Origin: Zelonia costaricensis
Taxonomy: Eukaryota; Euglenozoa; Kinetoplastea; Trypanosomatida; Trypanosomatidae
Reading direction: 5' to 3'
NCBI GenBank assembly: GCA_030849075.1
Contig: JASAOO010003017.1
Location: forward strand, 1 to 17,578
Length of the DNA: 17,578 nt
Shown here piece by piece: positions 1 to 10,200 of the stretch. The position numbers were made by a program, and so were the translations under genes. Within the stretch, counting starts at the first letter, position 1. The number at the start of each line of letters is the position of its first letter. The notes beneath the pieces were generated by a model. That model was not told the DNA's origin, did no database searches, and saw nothing but the letters and a program-made list of their open reading frames with translations.

Positions 1-6
1 GTATGC

Positions 7-33
7 GTGTGTGTGTGTGAAGGGGGGGGGGGG
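7..33. repeat. (GT)n plus poly-G at the left edge
   Basis: Six and a half GT units (7-19), then GAA-like spacer bases and twelve G (22-33), continuing into AGGG units to about 44. On the gene strand this reads as a long C-rich pyrimidine tract. Confidence 0.9.
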
Positions 34-297
34 AGGGAGGGAAGGCAGTACCGAGGAGGAAAAGAGAAACGCGGGCTTAGCGTGGAAGTCTCAGGTGACG
101 TGCGTGATGACGGAGAAAGGAGAGAGAGTGAGCGCGAGAGGGGACGGCAAGAACAAACACAGAATGGTAGGGGAGGTGGGTGGGACCGCAGTTTGGAAAC
201 GAACACACAACGGACCAGCCGAAAAGCACAGCACGGGGGAGCCCGAGACGACGTAGCTTCTGATGTGCAGCACGCGAAGAGTCGAAGGGACAACAAG

Positions 298-360
298 CTT
301 GTCGCGGAGTCACACACACACACACACACGCGCGCGCACAAGACAAAAAAGAAGTGAGAG
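298..360 (-). promoter_or_regulatory. Candidate acceptor with tract, GT repeat and AG, resembling the BEACH leader
   Basis: Minus-strand CTCTCACTTCTTTTTTGTCT (plus-strand 341-360), then a GC/GT repeat (311-340), then the first AG at 299-298 (GACAAG). This is the same order (tract, GT repeat, AG) as at 17464-17537, so it is a good candidate acceptor for a gene starting beyond base 1. Confidence 0.4.
311..340. repeat. (CA)n-(CG)n microsatellite
   Basis: CA units from 311 to 329 followed by CG units and CACA. It lies between a pyrimidine tract and an AG on the minus strand. Confidence 0.9.
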
Positions 361-417
361 CAGCTACACCGACCACCAACGTACCTCGCAGTAGAACAGC
401 AGCAGTGCGAGCGGGTG

Positions 418-440
418 CTTGAGAAAAAAAAAAACGGGAG
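418..440 (-). promoter_or_regulatory. Candidate poly-T tract with AG acceptor
   Basis: On the minus strand CCCTCCCG is followed by eleven T, then CTCAAG with AG at 419-418. A second possible trans-splicing signal for the downstream gene. Confidence 0.35.
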
Positions 441-695
441 GGAGTCGAAGGAACCCGGGGAGCTTCTGGCCTTCCTGGCAGCTGTGCAGACCTCGAACTC
501 CCTCGCTCGCCTTCCTTCTCAGTGACGACGGGCGCAGTTCCTCGTGCCTTGCTCTGCGCGTTCGCCCTACGCTACCAACACACAAGCGACGCCGGTGCTG
601 ACCAGCGGCAATGGTGACGATATGTAGGTGTTGTGAGCGCGTGTGTGAGAGCGTGGCGTGACGGGCGGGAGCACACAGCGAGCTCTGAGCCCGCG

Positions 696-750
696 CTAGG
701 TAGCGGGAATAGGAAAGGCAGAAAAAACGAGTCGGAAGAGAGAGACTGAC
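696..750 (-). promoter_or_regulatory. Candidate pyrimidine tract with AG acceptor
   Basis: Minus-strand sequence CTCTCTCTTCCGACTCGTTT then TTTCTGCCTTTCCTATTCCC followed by GCTACCTAG, with the AG at 697-696. It is the first strong tract-plus-AG after the BEACH stop codon, and all sequence downstream of it to the window edge lacks ATG. It could be an acceptor for the next gene and, by coupling, could position the BEACH gene's poly-A site upstream of it. Confidence 0.4.
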
Positions 751-1165
751 GAGCGGCTCTCCGGTGTTGACGGTGATGCTCGTGAACACCTGCAGACAAC
801 CTTGGGTGCGGCGTGCAAATACAAAGACGCAATAAGGGACAGAAGGAGGAGGGTGGGGTGAAGAGGGCGGGAGACGCGTGGATCCTACTGCCGAGAGGGT
901 GCAGGAGGCGCACGTGCACAGCTGCACATGGTTACACGCTGATGGCAACAGATGTGGACGTGCGCCAAGCCGCCGCACACGAATTTGTGTGTTCATTTGC
1001 ACCTCTACTGCTTGTGTGCCTGCTACGTGTGCGGCGAGTCAGACCGTGGCTCGGAGCGCCACTCGTGCGAACGCACCGATGAAGCGACGTCACGCCTTCG
1101 GGTTGCTCTTTCGATCTTCACTGCAGCCGTTTACCATTGAGACCGCAACACCAGATGGTCCAACG

Positions 1166-1185
1166 CACACACACACACACACACA
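1166..1185. repeat. (CA)10 microsatellite in the 3' UTR
   Basis: Ten perfect CA units, about 65 bases past the stop codon of the BEACH gene (GU repeat in the mRNA). Confidence 0.9.
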
Positions 1186-1250
1186 TGCACGACAAAAAAC
1201 AAACTCACAGGCGAGGGAGCGGCGACGACCTGTTGCGGACTCGCAGCTTC

Positions 1251-4200
1251 TCAGCGGCGAGAGGCTCGATCGTCACTGGCGCTACCGCCCCCCTCCTTGC
1301 CAGCACTGCCGCCGCCACCGCCGCCACCGGCAGCCGCGCCACTGCCTCCGCCGCCACCCGCGGCAGCCAGCGATGGGTCCTCGAAGACGAGCTGCCGCAC
1401 CGTGCCGTTCGCGTAGCCGACAAAAAAGGTTGGCACGTCTGCCCGCTCCTGCTGCAGCACGGTCACGGCGCAGTTCGTGGAGCCCGTGCCGGTAACTCCA
1501 CCCGCCCCAGGACCACCGAGCACTGGCGGCGTCCCGCGCTGCGCCGCACCGCCGCTGCGAGCACCGAGGTCGGCCGGCGTACCCAACCCCGCCGACGCAA
1601 ACGCGCCCCCGCCTGCCGCCATCGGTGCCGCGGCTGACGCAGCCCCCGCTGCGGTGGTTGCCGCGGCCCCGCTGACGAGGCGGGCGTGGAACTCCACCAT
1701 CGCGATCCTGCCTGGCGCCACCGTGTCCGGCGGCAGCCGCGTCGTGCGCCACACGGCGATGCTGCCGTCCTTGTGGCCCGTGAGCAGCACCCCCATCCCC
1801 GAGGCCCACTCGCGCGCTTGGTAGAAGACGACAGCGGTCATGTCCGCCACGCACGGGACGGGGCGGCCCACGACCACGCCGACATCGCCGTTCTCTTCCT
1901 CTAGCGTCACCGTGTCGACAGCGCGGACGGAGGACGGGGAAGGCAGCGTGCCGGCCCCGAAGGGCTCTCCGTTGTGATCGAACAGGAAAAGCGAGCGCGC
2001 CGTCACAAGTGCGATGTTGCCGGTGACGCTGTCGATCGCGACGTCCACGGCGGTCCGCGGCTCTGCCGAGTCAAGTGCGGAGGCGCTGAGGGGCGAGCCA
2101 GAGGCGTTGCCGTGGGGACTCACGGCGCTGGCATTGCTCGTCGTCGCCGACACGGGTGTCGACCCGGCGAGCGCTGCCGGCGACGTCGGCGCGGGCGTGG
2201 CAGCGGCGTGTCGAGCCAGCCGCAGCCTTGCCACGAAGCTGCACCCGCTCCGCTGCACCCGCCACAGCACCGGATCGTCGTCGCCGCTCGCGGAGCGCGT
2301 GATGGTGACGGCGCGGTGCCGCACGGAGTCGAGCGCGATCTTCGTGACAGCCGATCGGTGGTAGCACAGCGTCACCCGCACGTGCAAGGCGCCGGTGCCC
2401 GCGTCGTCTGGGAAAAGGCAGTACACGGCGCCGCTTGAGATGGCGATGAGCAGCACCGACTCGCGCGGCCCGACGGCGACGGCGCTGATGCGGGAGTCGC
2501 TTTCGTCCGGCGGCTCGAAGGCGATGGCGGAGAGAAACGCTGACTGCGTGCCGGCAGCCGTGTACCGCATCAGCTGGGCCTCGCGTTCGTGCCAGCACAG
2601 GTAGTGGTCCGTGTCCTCGACCGGGACAAGCTGCGCGTAGCTGCAGGCCAGCCTCCGCGGCGTGCGCAGCGAGCCGAAGCCGAGCACCGCTTGCGAGTTG
2701 AAGCGGAACACCTCCGTCAGGGTCGGCGGTGGCGGGTGCTGCAAGGCGGCGGGCGGCGGATCGCGCAGGACGTACCACGTCAGCACCTCGTCCATGGCGT
2801 GAACGAGCATGCGGAGTACCTTAGGGGCCTCGCGGCGGAACGCCAGGGTGTAGGTCTGCCCACTGGCGAACGCGCCGGAAGAGACGAGGTTGCTGAAGGT
2901 CACACCAATCTGGCTGCCCGCCCCCATCGCGCCGGCGGCCGACGAAACAGCGGCGGAGGCGGAGTTGTACAGACCCCCCAGCGTCACGGCGCTCATGCTG
3001 TTCACCGCCGAGACGGGGGCCGATGAGGCGAGGTGGGCGTCACTGCGGCTCATGCCACCTGCGCTGCTGCCGCTGCCCACACTCCCNGTGCGAGCTCGTG
3101 GTGCGACGGGTGCCGCTCCTGGAAGAGCTGCGGCGGGGTCTGCCCGAAGTTGTCCACCTCGGCGATGATCACGTCGCAGTCGTGCGGCGTCTCGGCCTCC
3201 TTCAGCGCCTGCGCCACCTCCTCGCCGTACGTCATGCGCTGGAACACGTTGTAGCGCTCCATCGCGAGCGGGCCGCGCCGGCGGACGCCGAAGACGAGGT
3301 CGATCCACTGGTGCAGGTGCTCCACGACGTACGGGCACTCCAGGGCGTACCGCATCACCGCGGTGAAGACCTGCCGCGAGTTCTTGGCCCATGGCGGCAG
3401 TCGCACGTCGTCGACGGGGTCGCCGTCCGACTTGACGCCGAGGCTGAGGCGGTCGGCGTTGGCCAGGAAGCCGCTGTTCACGTAGAACTCCGGGATGAGC
3501 TCCTTGCAGTCCGCCGGGCCGGTGATGCACGAGGTGAAGGAGGCGGCGACGGAGTCGAAGAGGCGCATGGGGAGGTCGAAGTCGCCGCCTTGGAACAGCC
3601 GCGCGCACGTCGTGAAGGGCTGCGCACGCAGCAGGAAGTACAGCACGCCGCCGCTGGTGGAGTAGTGCGTGCCGTGGTGAAAGGGGTACGACCTGCCAGT
3701 GTCGATGTCGCACACCTCGCGAGTGTTTTCGAAAAGCTGCGCCACGAGCGCGCGCCGCGTCTCGGTCTGGGCTCCCATGGGGTAGCCAAAGTTGCGGAAC
3801 GTCACCGCCGACTCGAGGTCGAGGGTGGCGCTCGTGTAGTCAGCCAGCACCCACGGGAAGACGGGGTACTGGTTCAGGTCGCGGTTCGTGCGGCCCGCCA
3901 CCTCGTTCAAGAAGCGCAGGTACTCGTAGTTGGAGAGCGACCCGGTTGCCCACCGCACCAGGTGCGCCTTCATGTTCGCCGCCCGCTGCCCATCATCGAC
4001 GAAGGCGCACTGCTGCGGCCCGACGACGTCCCTGAGCACCCTCAGAAACTCCTTGCGCGCCGAGGGGTTCATCGACTGCTTTGCGTCCACGACGGACAGC
4101 ATTGGCCCGTTGTCGTGGTACAGCTGCAGCTGGACGGCGGTGTCGAGGTGCATGTAGTGCAGAGAGCGCACGACGCGAATGGAGCTGACGAGATACGACC

Positions 4201-7200
4201 AGAAAATGTTCTGGTAGTTGTGGCCCATGACCTGCCGCACCGCCTGCGCGACGCGGGTGCCGTCCTGCTGCTGCCGCCGCTTCGCGGGGTCGTCGTAAAA
4301 CAGCTTCTGCAGATGCTTCGTCATGGACGCCATGCTGAACGGGTTCCTGCGCGCCGGCTTGTGAGACGGAGACCCCCGCCCGTCCGCTGCGAAGCTGCCG
4401 GCATCGTGGTGCGCCGCCGCCGCCGCTGCTGCCGCTGCTGCTGCAGCAGCACCACCAGCGCCGACACTGCTGCTGTTGTTCAGGTACACGCTCGACTCAC
4501 TCGCCGCCCCGCCGTGGCTGTGCGCGTCGCCGCCGTCGTCGTCGTTGTCCTCGTCGTGCTCGCAGAGTATGATATCGCCGCCCTCCGTCACCCGCGAGAA
4601 GCCAATCACCTTCAGCGTCACGTTCGTCAGCAGGATCAGGCACGGCGTAGCGTGGATGCCGTTGACGCGGAAGCCGTTGCTCAAGAAGCGCAGCGTCTCG
4701 TGCGGAGAGACGAGGTAGCGCAGCAGCGTCATGGCCGACGGGGTGAGGGTGATGGACAAGTCCTTCAGCGCCGTCGGGAAGGCATCATCGCCGATGTGGG
4801 GGCGGCAGCGGGTGCTGAACGGGGGCACGAGCACCGCAATGTGCTGCACGGTCTCCTCGCACTGCGCGGCTCGCACAAGGTCGTTCTTGGGCGGGTGCTC
4901 GTCTGTGTCTGCCGCCGTCGCGGAGGCATCGCTCTTGCTCCGCCCCGCCGCTGCGGTGGTGCAGCCCTTGCGAGAGTGCGATGCGGGTGCGCTGTTGCTG
5001 CTGCTGCTGCTACTGCTGTTCGTGCCTGGACCGTGCAGAGCACCAGCCACGCCGCCCGGCACGCCCGCCGCCGCCTCCGCGTCGTCGCCGGCTGGCCTCG
5101 GCGACGCCCGCTCCTCGCCCCAGCGCACCCCCTTGAGCTTACCGTAATTCATCTGGGGATCCATGTAGTGGTACAAGTCGCGCTCCCCACCCACGGCGCC
5201 GCTGGCCGCCGCTTCTGCCCTCGCGGTGTGCGTCTCACGCAACGCGCACGTCGACGACAGCAGCCAGTGCAGCTGCGACGCATCCACGCGGGGCGTGGCG
5301 GCCACGTACGACGAGAAGCGCGCGGCGTAGCTGGTGCGCAGGGCGTAGCGCTTGTACCGCTCCGCCACCTCGGTGGTCTGCACCAGCTGCGCGTTGAAGG
5401 CCTTGATGCGCTTGATGTACTCGCTGCGGGTCTTGATGCTGGCCTTGAAGGCGAGGTCCGCCTTGGCCTTCAGCCGGCCGGCCATGAGCGTCTCGAGCGA
5501 TGAAAACTGACCGACGCAGTACTCGTCGAAGGTCGCACAGCACTCCGCCTCGTCGGGGAGGGAGAATATCATGAGGAAGTCGTCGTAGACGGAGAGCCGC
5601 TGCGTGAGGGTGCGCACCGTCAGCGCCTTCTCCAGCTCCTTCGTGCCGGCGTAGGTCTGCACGAGGTGGCGGAAGATGAGCGTGATGAGGTGCTTGCGGT
5701 GGCGGGCATCGGCGTCGGGCATCCACGCAGGCGGCAGCGCCCCGTACACCTTGTACAGCACCCGCAGCAGGGACTCGAGCACCCCATTGTGCTTCCACCC
5801 CCGCCGCAGCACCAGCGTGGATAGGGTATAGATGCTCTCGATGAGGCCGACGCTTGCGTCCTGCATGGAGGGGCGGTTCAGCACGGCGATGCACGCCCGC
5901 ATCACCTGCCAGCTGAGCTGATCCACGTACCGCGTGGGCCAGCCCTGGCACAGCACCAGCAGCGTCAGGAAGTAGTGGGTCGCCATGGGCAGGTCCAGCA
6001 CGTTGATGGCGAGCATGTCCACAATCAAGTCGGTGAAGTGGCTCACATTGAAGAGGAAGACGTCTGAGTACACCCCCGAGCCGGCCGCGCCGCCGCCGTG
6101 ACCGTGGGCACCCACAGCCGCCGCCGCCGCTGCGGCACCGCCAGCGGCTGTGGGGCGCGCGTAACCGCGTGCTGTGGTCGCGCCCAGCTGCCGTGGGCTG
6201 AGGGGGGCCAGCGGCGTGCAGGCCGCCGGGCTGCTCGACGCTGCGGAGAGGGACGTCGGCATGGCGAAGGAGGCGTTGCCCGGCGCGGGGGCGTCGTGGA
6301 AGGACGACCCACCACCGCCCATGCGCGGGGGTGCCAGCGGGGAGGCCGCCGGGCTTCCCCCACTGTTAGCGCCCGCCCCGCCCAAACCGGCGAGCGGTAC
6401 CAGCGGCGCACCGCCGGCCCTCCCCCTGCGCGGTGAGGCCGTGCCGTGCTCGTGCGAGTACGACGCCGGCTCGACCAGGTCGCGGTCGCGCAGCTCCTTC
6501 ACCGCGTTGCCGACGCACAGCAGGAAGTACCGCACCAGCGTCGTCGTGGAGTCGTCCGCGGCCGGCTTCGCCGACACAATGAAGAGCAGCTGGAAGAGGA
6601 GCCCGCCGCAGGAGCCGTAGGTCGGGCCGCCGATCCAGTGCGGCACCGGCAGCGTGTCGAGCGAGGCGCGAATGAGGGAGCGCAGGATGCCGACGGTGTC
6701 GCGGCGCACCACCTCGGCACCGGACTCAACCATCTTCGAGATGTTCATCGCGTAGAGGTCCGACGGGTCGCGGCCGTTGCCGGCGCTCCCGAAACCGGCG
6801 CTGCCACGCAGGATGGAGGTGCCGGTCGCGGTCGTCGTCGTGGCGGAGGGAAGGTTGCTGAAGGACAGCAGGGCCGACTCCGGCGCCGACGCTGTGGCCG
6901 AAGCCGACGGTAGCGAGGACGTCAGCAACGGTGCCGACGCCGCCGCCGAGCTGGTGGAGGCCACCGAACCCCGACTCGACACCGACGTCGCGCCCGATGA
7001 GACCGACGAGGAGTCGCCTCCGTCGTCCTCGTCCTCGTCCTCGTCGTCGTGCGTGTGTCCTGCCGGCGCGTCGTCTGCACGCCGGCTCCTCGCTGCGCTC
7101 CTCGCGTGGGGTCCGGCGGCAGCAGTCCCCGCCGCTTCGTCGAGCCTCACGCCCTCTTCCTCCTCCTCGTCCGCCGGGGCAAGACTGCGCCGGCCGTGCA

Positions 7201-10200
7201 GGTCTGCGCGCGGGTGCGTCGGTGGCGCAGTGATGCGGCGCTGTGGCGGCTGCGGCGGCAGATCCGGCGACGGGTGCGGCTGAGGCGCGGCCGTGCGATG
7301 GGCCGGCAGCCGCGTGGCCCATGTCGAGGGCGGAGCGGAGGTGGAGTCGAAGGAGAACTGCCTCAAGAAGCGGCCGCGGCCGCCGCCGCTGCTGTGGATG
7401 TCCTCGTCGCCCGCGACAGGGCGCCGCTGCGGCTGCGGTGACGCGGACGAGGCGGCGCTGCTGCCCTTGTTCGGCTCCGCGTCTGCCTCCTCGCCGTCCA
7501 ACGCAAAACTGGGCTGCGGCGACTCGAGCGCGGTGAGCTGGTCGAGCTGCGTCGAGGACGAGCCCGCGCTGCGGAAGGTCATGGAGCTCGGCCGCGCCAG
7601 CCGGCGCAGCGCGGTGGCCGGCACCTGCGGCGGGGGAAGCGGGTCCGTGTGCTCGTCATCCCCGACCCCATCTCCCGCTCCGTCGTGCGCGGCCGCGGCG
7701 TCAGAGCCGAAGCGCACGCCTCGTCCCGCCACCGCGCGCGGCCCCACCCCCGGCTGCCGCCGCGCGCTGCCCACCGCTGCTGTCGCCCTGCTGCTGCCCC
7801 AGCGCGCGTCTCGCGCTGGTCGGACCCGACTGCAGGTGCCAGGGTCATCCACCTCGTCCACGTCGCTGTCGCCGCTGTGCGGACTGTGCGCATCGATCGG
7901 CTCCGTGTGCGTCACGAGCGTCGGGTCGAGCGAGGCGGACTCCATCTCCGCCTCGTCGTCCCCCATCCCGCTGCGCCGCAGCGCGGCGCCACGCGTCATC
8001 CGCAAGGAGGCGTCTAGCGGGGTTGTCCCGGCTGCATCGGCGTGGCGGTCTCCCTCACCGGCATCCATGCTTTCGCCCCCTTCCGCGAGACGACCTCTGC
8101 GCCTCGCCTCCGTTTCCCCGTCATCGTCCGCGTCGCTGTTGTTGGAGAGGGACGCCACCGAGGACCCCCGCACGGCGGCGGCACTGGGCTGCAGCGACGT
8201 CGGCGAGTCCGCTGGCGTGGCCACCGCGGAGGTGTTGGTGCTGGCCGACGTGGCGGCTGCTACGGCTGCTGCCGAGGAGGACGCGGTTGGCATCGTGGTG
8301 GTGGTGGCGGGGACAGCTACAGTTGCTGCTTCTGTGGGCGCTGGGGCGGGGACGGCCACGAGGGGCGCGGACGCCACCGGCGGCACATCGGCGTCGCGCG
8401 CTGGTGCCACCGTCATGGAGCGGATCATCTGGTCCCACGTGTCGAGCTGCTCGAGCAGCATGTCGCGCGAGATGTACGCCACGAGCGAGCTCAGCGCGGC
8501 GGTTTGCAGCGGCGAGTTGACGAATAGGTAAAAGTGCGGCGGCATGGCGGCGAAGTGGCGCAGCATGCGCACGCAGAACAGCGTCCCGGCGTGGCGCTGC
8601 TTGAAGTCGTCCTCGCACGGCTGTGCATGCGGCGTGAAGACCCAGCGACAGCGGCGCGCCTGCACGGGCAGCCAGAGCAGCACGCACACCCGCAGCACGG
8701 CAAAGGCGCGGCGGTGCGTGTGAGACCGGACGCGGGCATCGGGCCGCTCCCGAATCTGCGCGCTGATCTCGCCGCTGTCGAGGCCGGTGCAGAGCACGAA
8801 GTCGTGCGAGCCGCCACGGAAGACGTGTGTGGGGTACTGCAGCGCGTTCGAGCTCACTGGAGACCGGACGTTTGTCGTCGGGGCCTCGCTCGTGCGTCCT
8901 GAGGCACTCACCACCGCGCCACCGCTGGTCACGTAGAGGGCGCTGTTCGACGGCGACCCACCCGAGACTATGGCCGCTCCGGCCGCTGCCGCGGCAGCAG
9001 CACCCATGCTCGGCGTCGGTGGGATCGACGACATGGCGGTGACGGCCGGCGCCGCCGCACCTGCCGGCAGCGGGGGCGGCAGCGTGGCCCACATGTCGGG
9101 CAGCAGCACCGGCGGCTTCCACTCCGGCGCGTCCGCTCCGCCACCAACGCCGCCGCCGCCGCCGCCGCCGCCCCCGCAGCTGCTTGCGCCGCCGGTGTCG
9201 TCGTCGCCGAGGTCGCCGAGCGCCGCGGGCAGGCCGATCTGACGGTGCAGCCCCATGATGCCCTCGAAAGGCGTCTTCTCCAGCGGGAGCTCGTCTTCAT
9301 CGCCGTAGACGTGCCCCCCGGCGCTGGTCCGGCCCGTCTCGTGCCCCTCGCGCAGGGAGTGGGACTGAGCCGACGCCATGGCGACCGCCGTGCCGTACAC
9401 CGGGTCGTCGTCGTAGCCGTCCCCGCCTCGTGCGAGCGCTGCGGCGGCGGCCGTTGCTGCATCGTGGCTCAGCGGACTCGCCCCAAATCCCAGGCGTCCC
9501 GCCGACGCGAACGACGGGTTGTCCAGAGGAGCGTCGCTCCCGCGGGCCACCGCCGCCGCCCCGCCCATGCCGCCCAGCGCGAAGCTCGCATTGCGGCTGG
9601 TGCTGCTGCCGCCGAACCCGCCGCCGCTACTGCGCACACGTGCGTGATGCGGCTGGTAGTGCGCTTGCGGCAGCCCGCCCATACTGCCCGAGTGCGGCGT
9701 CGCCGCGTTGGCCGGCGCGACGCCCGCGCTGAGCGGGCCGTGGTGATGGAACCCGTGGACGAGCAGACCACGGTAGCGGCGCACCTTGATGAGGATCATG
9801 AAGCGGCTGCACACCCGCGCCAGGCTGAAGTACCGGCGCACGCGGAAAGAGAGGCGCTGCTCGTCGTGCAGCACCGGCTGGGCCTTGACGAGGCGGCGCC
9901 ACGGAGACTGCACGACGCGGTGCAGGTGCACCACGAGAAGGCGCACGAAGATCGGCGCCACAATCGTGTTCGGCTCAGGCGAGAAGGTCGTCAGCAGGCT
10001 GTCCAGCTGCTGCAGCAGCGAGTGCTTGCGCGACAGCACGTCGACGTGCCGCGTCGCCCCCATCGTGAGGGCCAGCAGGAGCAGGATCAGGTCCTCGTGC
10101 ACCGCGTGCTCCATCAGCACCTCCACGACGGCGGCCTGGTGCTGCGCCACCTCCTCGTGCAGCGCCGGGTTGTGGTGCACCGCCTCGAAGAAGATGCGCG

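Larger units (their letters stand above)
1..1250 (-). other. Non-coding region downstream of the BEACH gene: 3' UTR and intergenic sequence
   Basis: No open frame here has protein-like composition. The strand of the gene is pyrimidine-rich and carries several tracts with nearby AG, plus three CA repeats, an A11 run and a G12 run. The proximal part (roughly 930-1250) is probably 3' UTR of the BEACH gene. The remainder probably includes the poly-A site and the leader of a next minus-strand gene lying beyond base 1. The minus strand has no ATG between 926 and 1. The poly-A site cannot be placed, since trypanosomatids lack a fixed signal. Confidence 0.65.

Noticed and set aside
690..711. Small inverted repeat CCCGC...GCGGG
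   Set aside because: Only five base pairs with an eight-base loop in GC-rich DNA; not distinguishable from chance, and trypanosomatid genes do not use hairpin terminators of this kind.
364..1002. 212-residue open frame on the minus strand downstream of the BEACH gene
   Set aside because: Its first codon is GTG, and the only ATG is at 996-994. The composition is irregular, Arg/Ser/Cys/His-rich, without a hydrophobic pattern or motif. It overlaps candidate splice tracts and is best read as UTR or intergenic sequence.
3023..5503. 826-residue open frame on the plus strand
   Set aside because: It is antisense to PH-BEACH, BEACH and WD40 sequence with clear family motifs. Its own translation is His/Arg/Val/Ala-rich without domain pattern, as expected for a GC-rich antisense shadow.
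7293..8531. 412-residue Ser/Ala-rich open frame on the plus strand
   Set aside because: It lies opposite the longest disordered block; low complexity on one strand gives low complexity on the other. No independent support.
8648..8720. Possible transmembrane helix AFAVLRVCVLLWLPV
   Set aside because: Fifteen residues, interrupted by Arg and flanked by Arg on both sides. Too short and too charged for a confident membrane span, and family members are peripheral, not integral, proteins.
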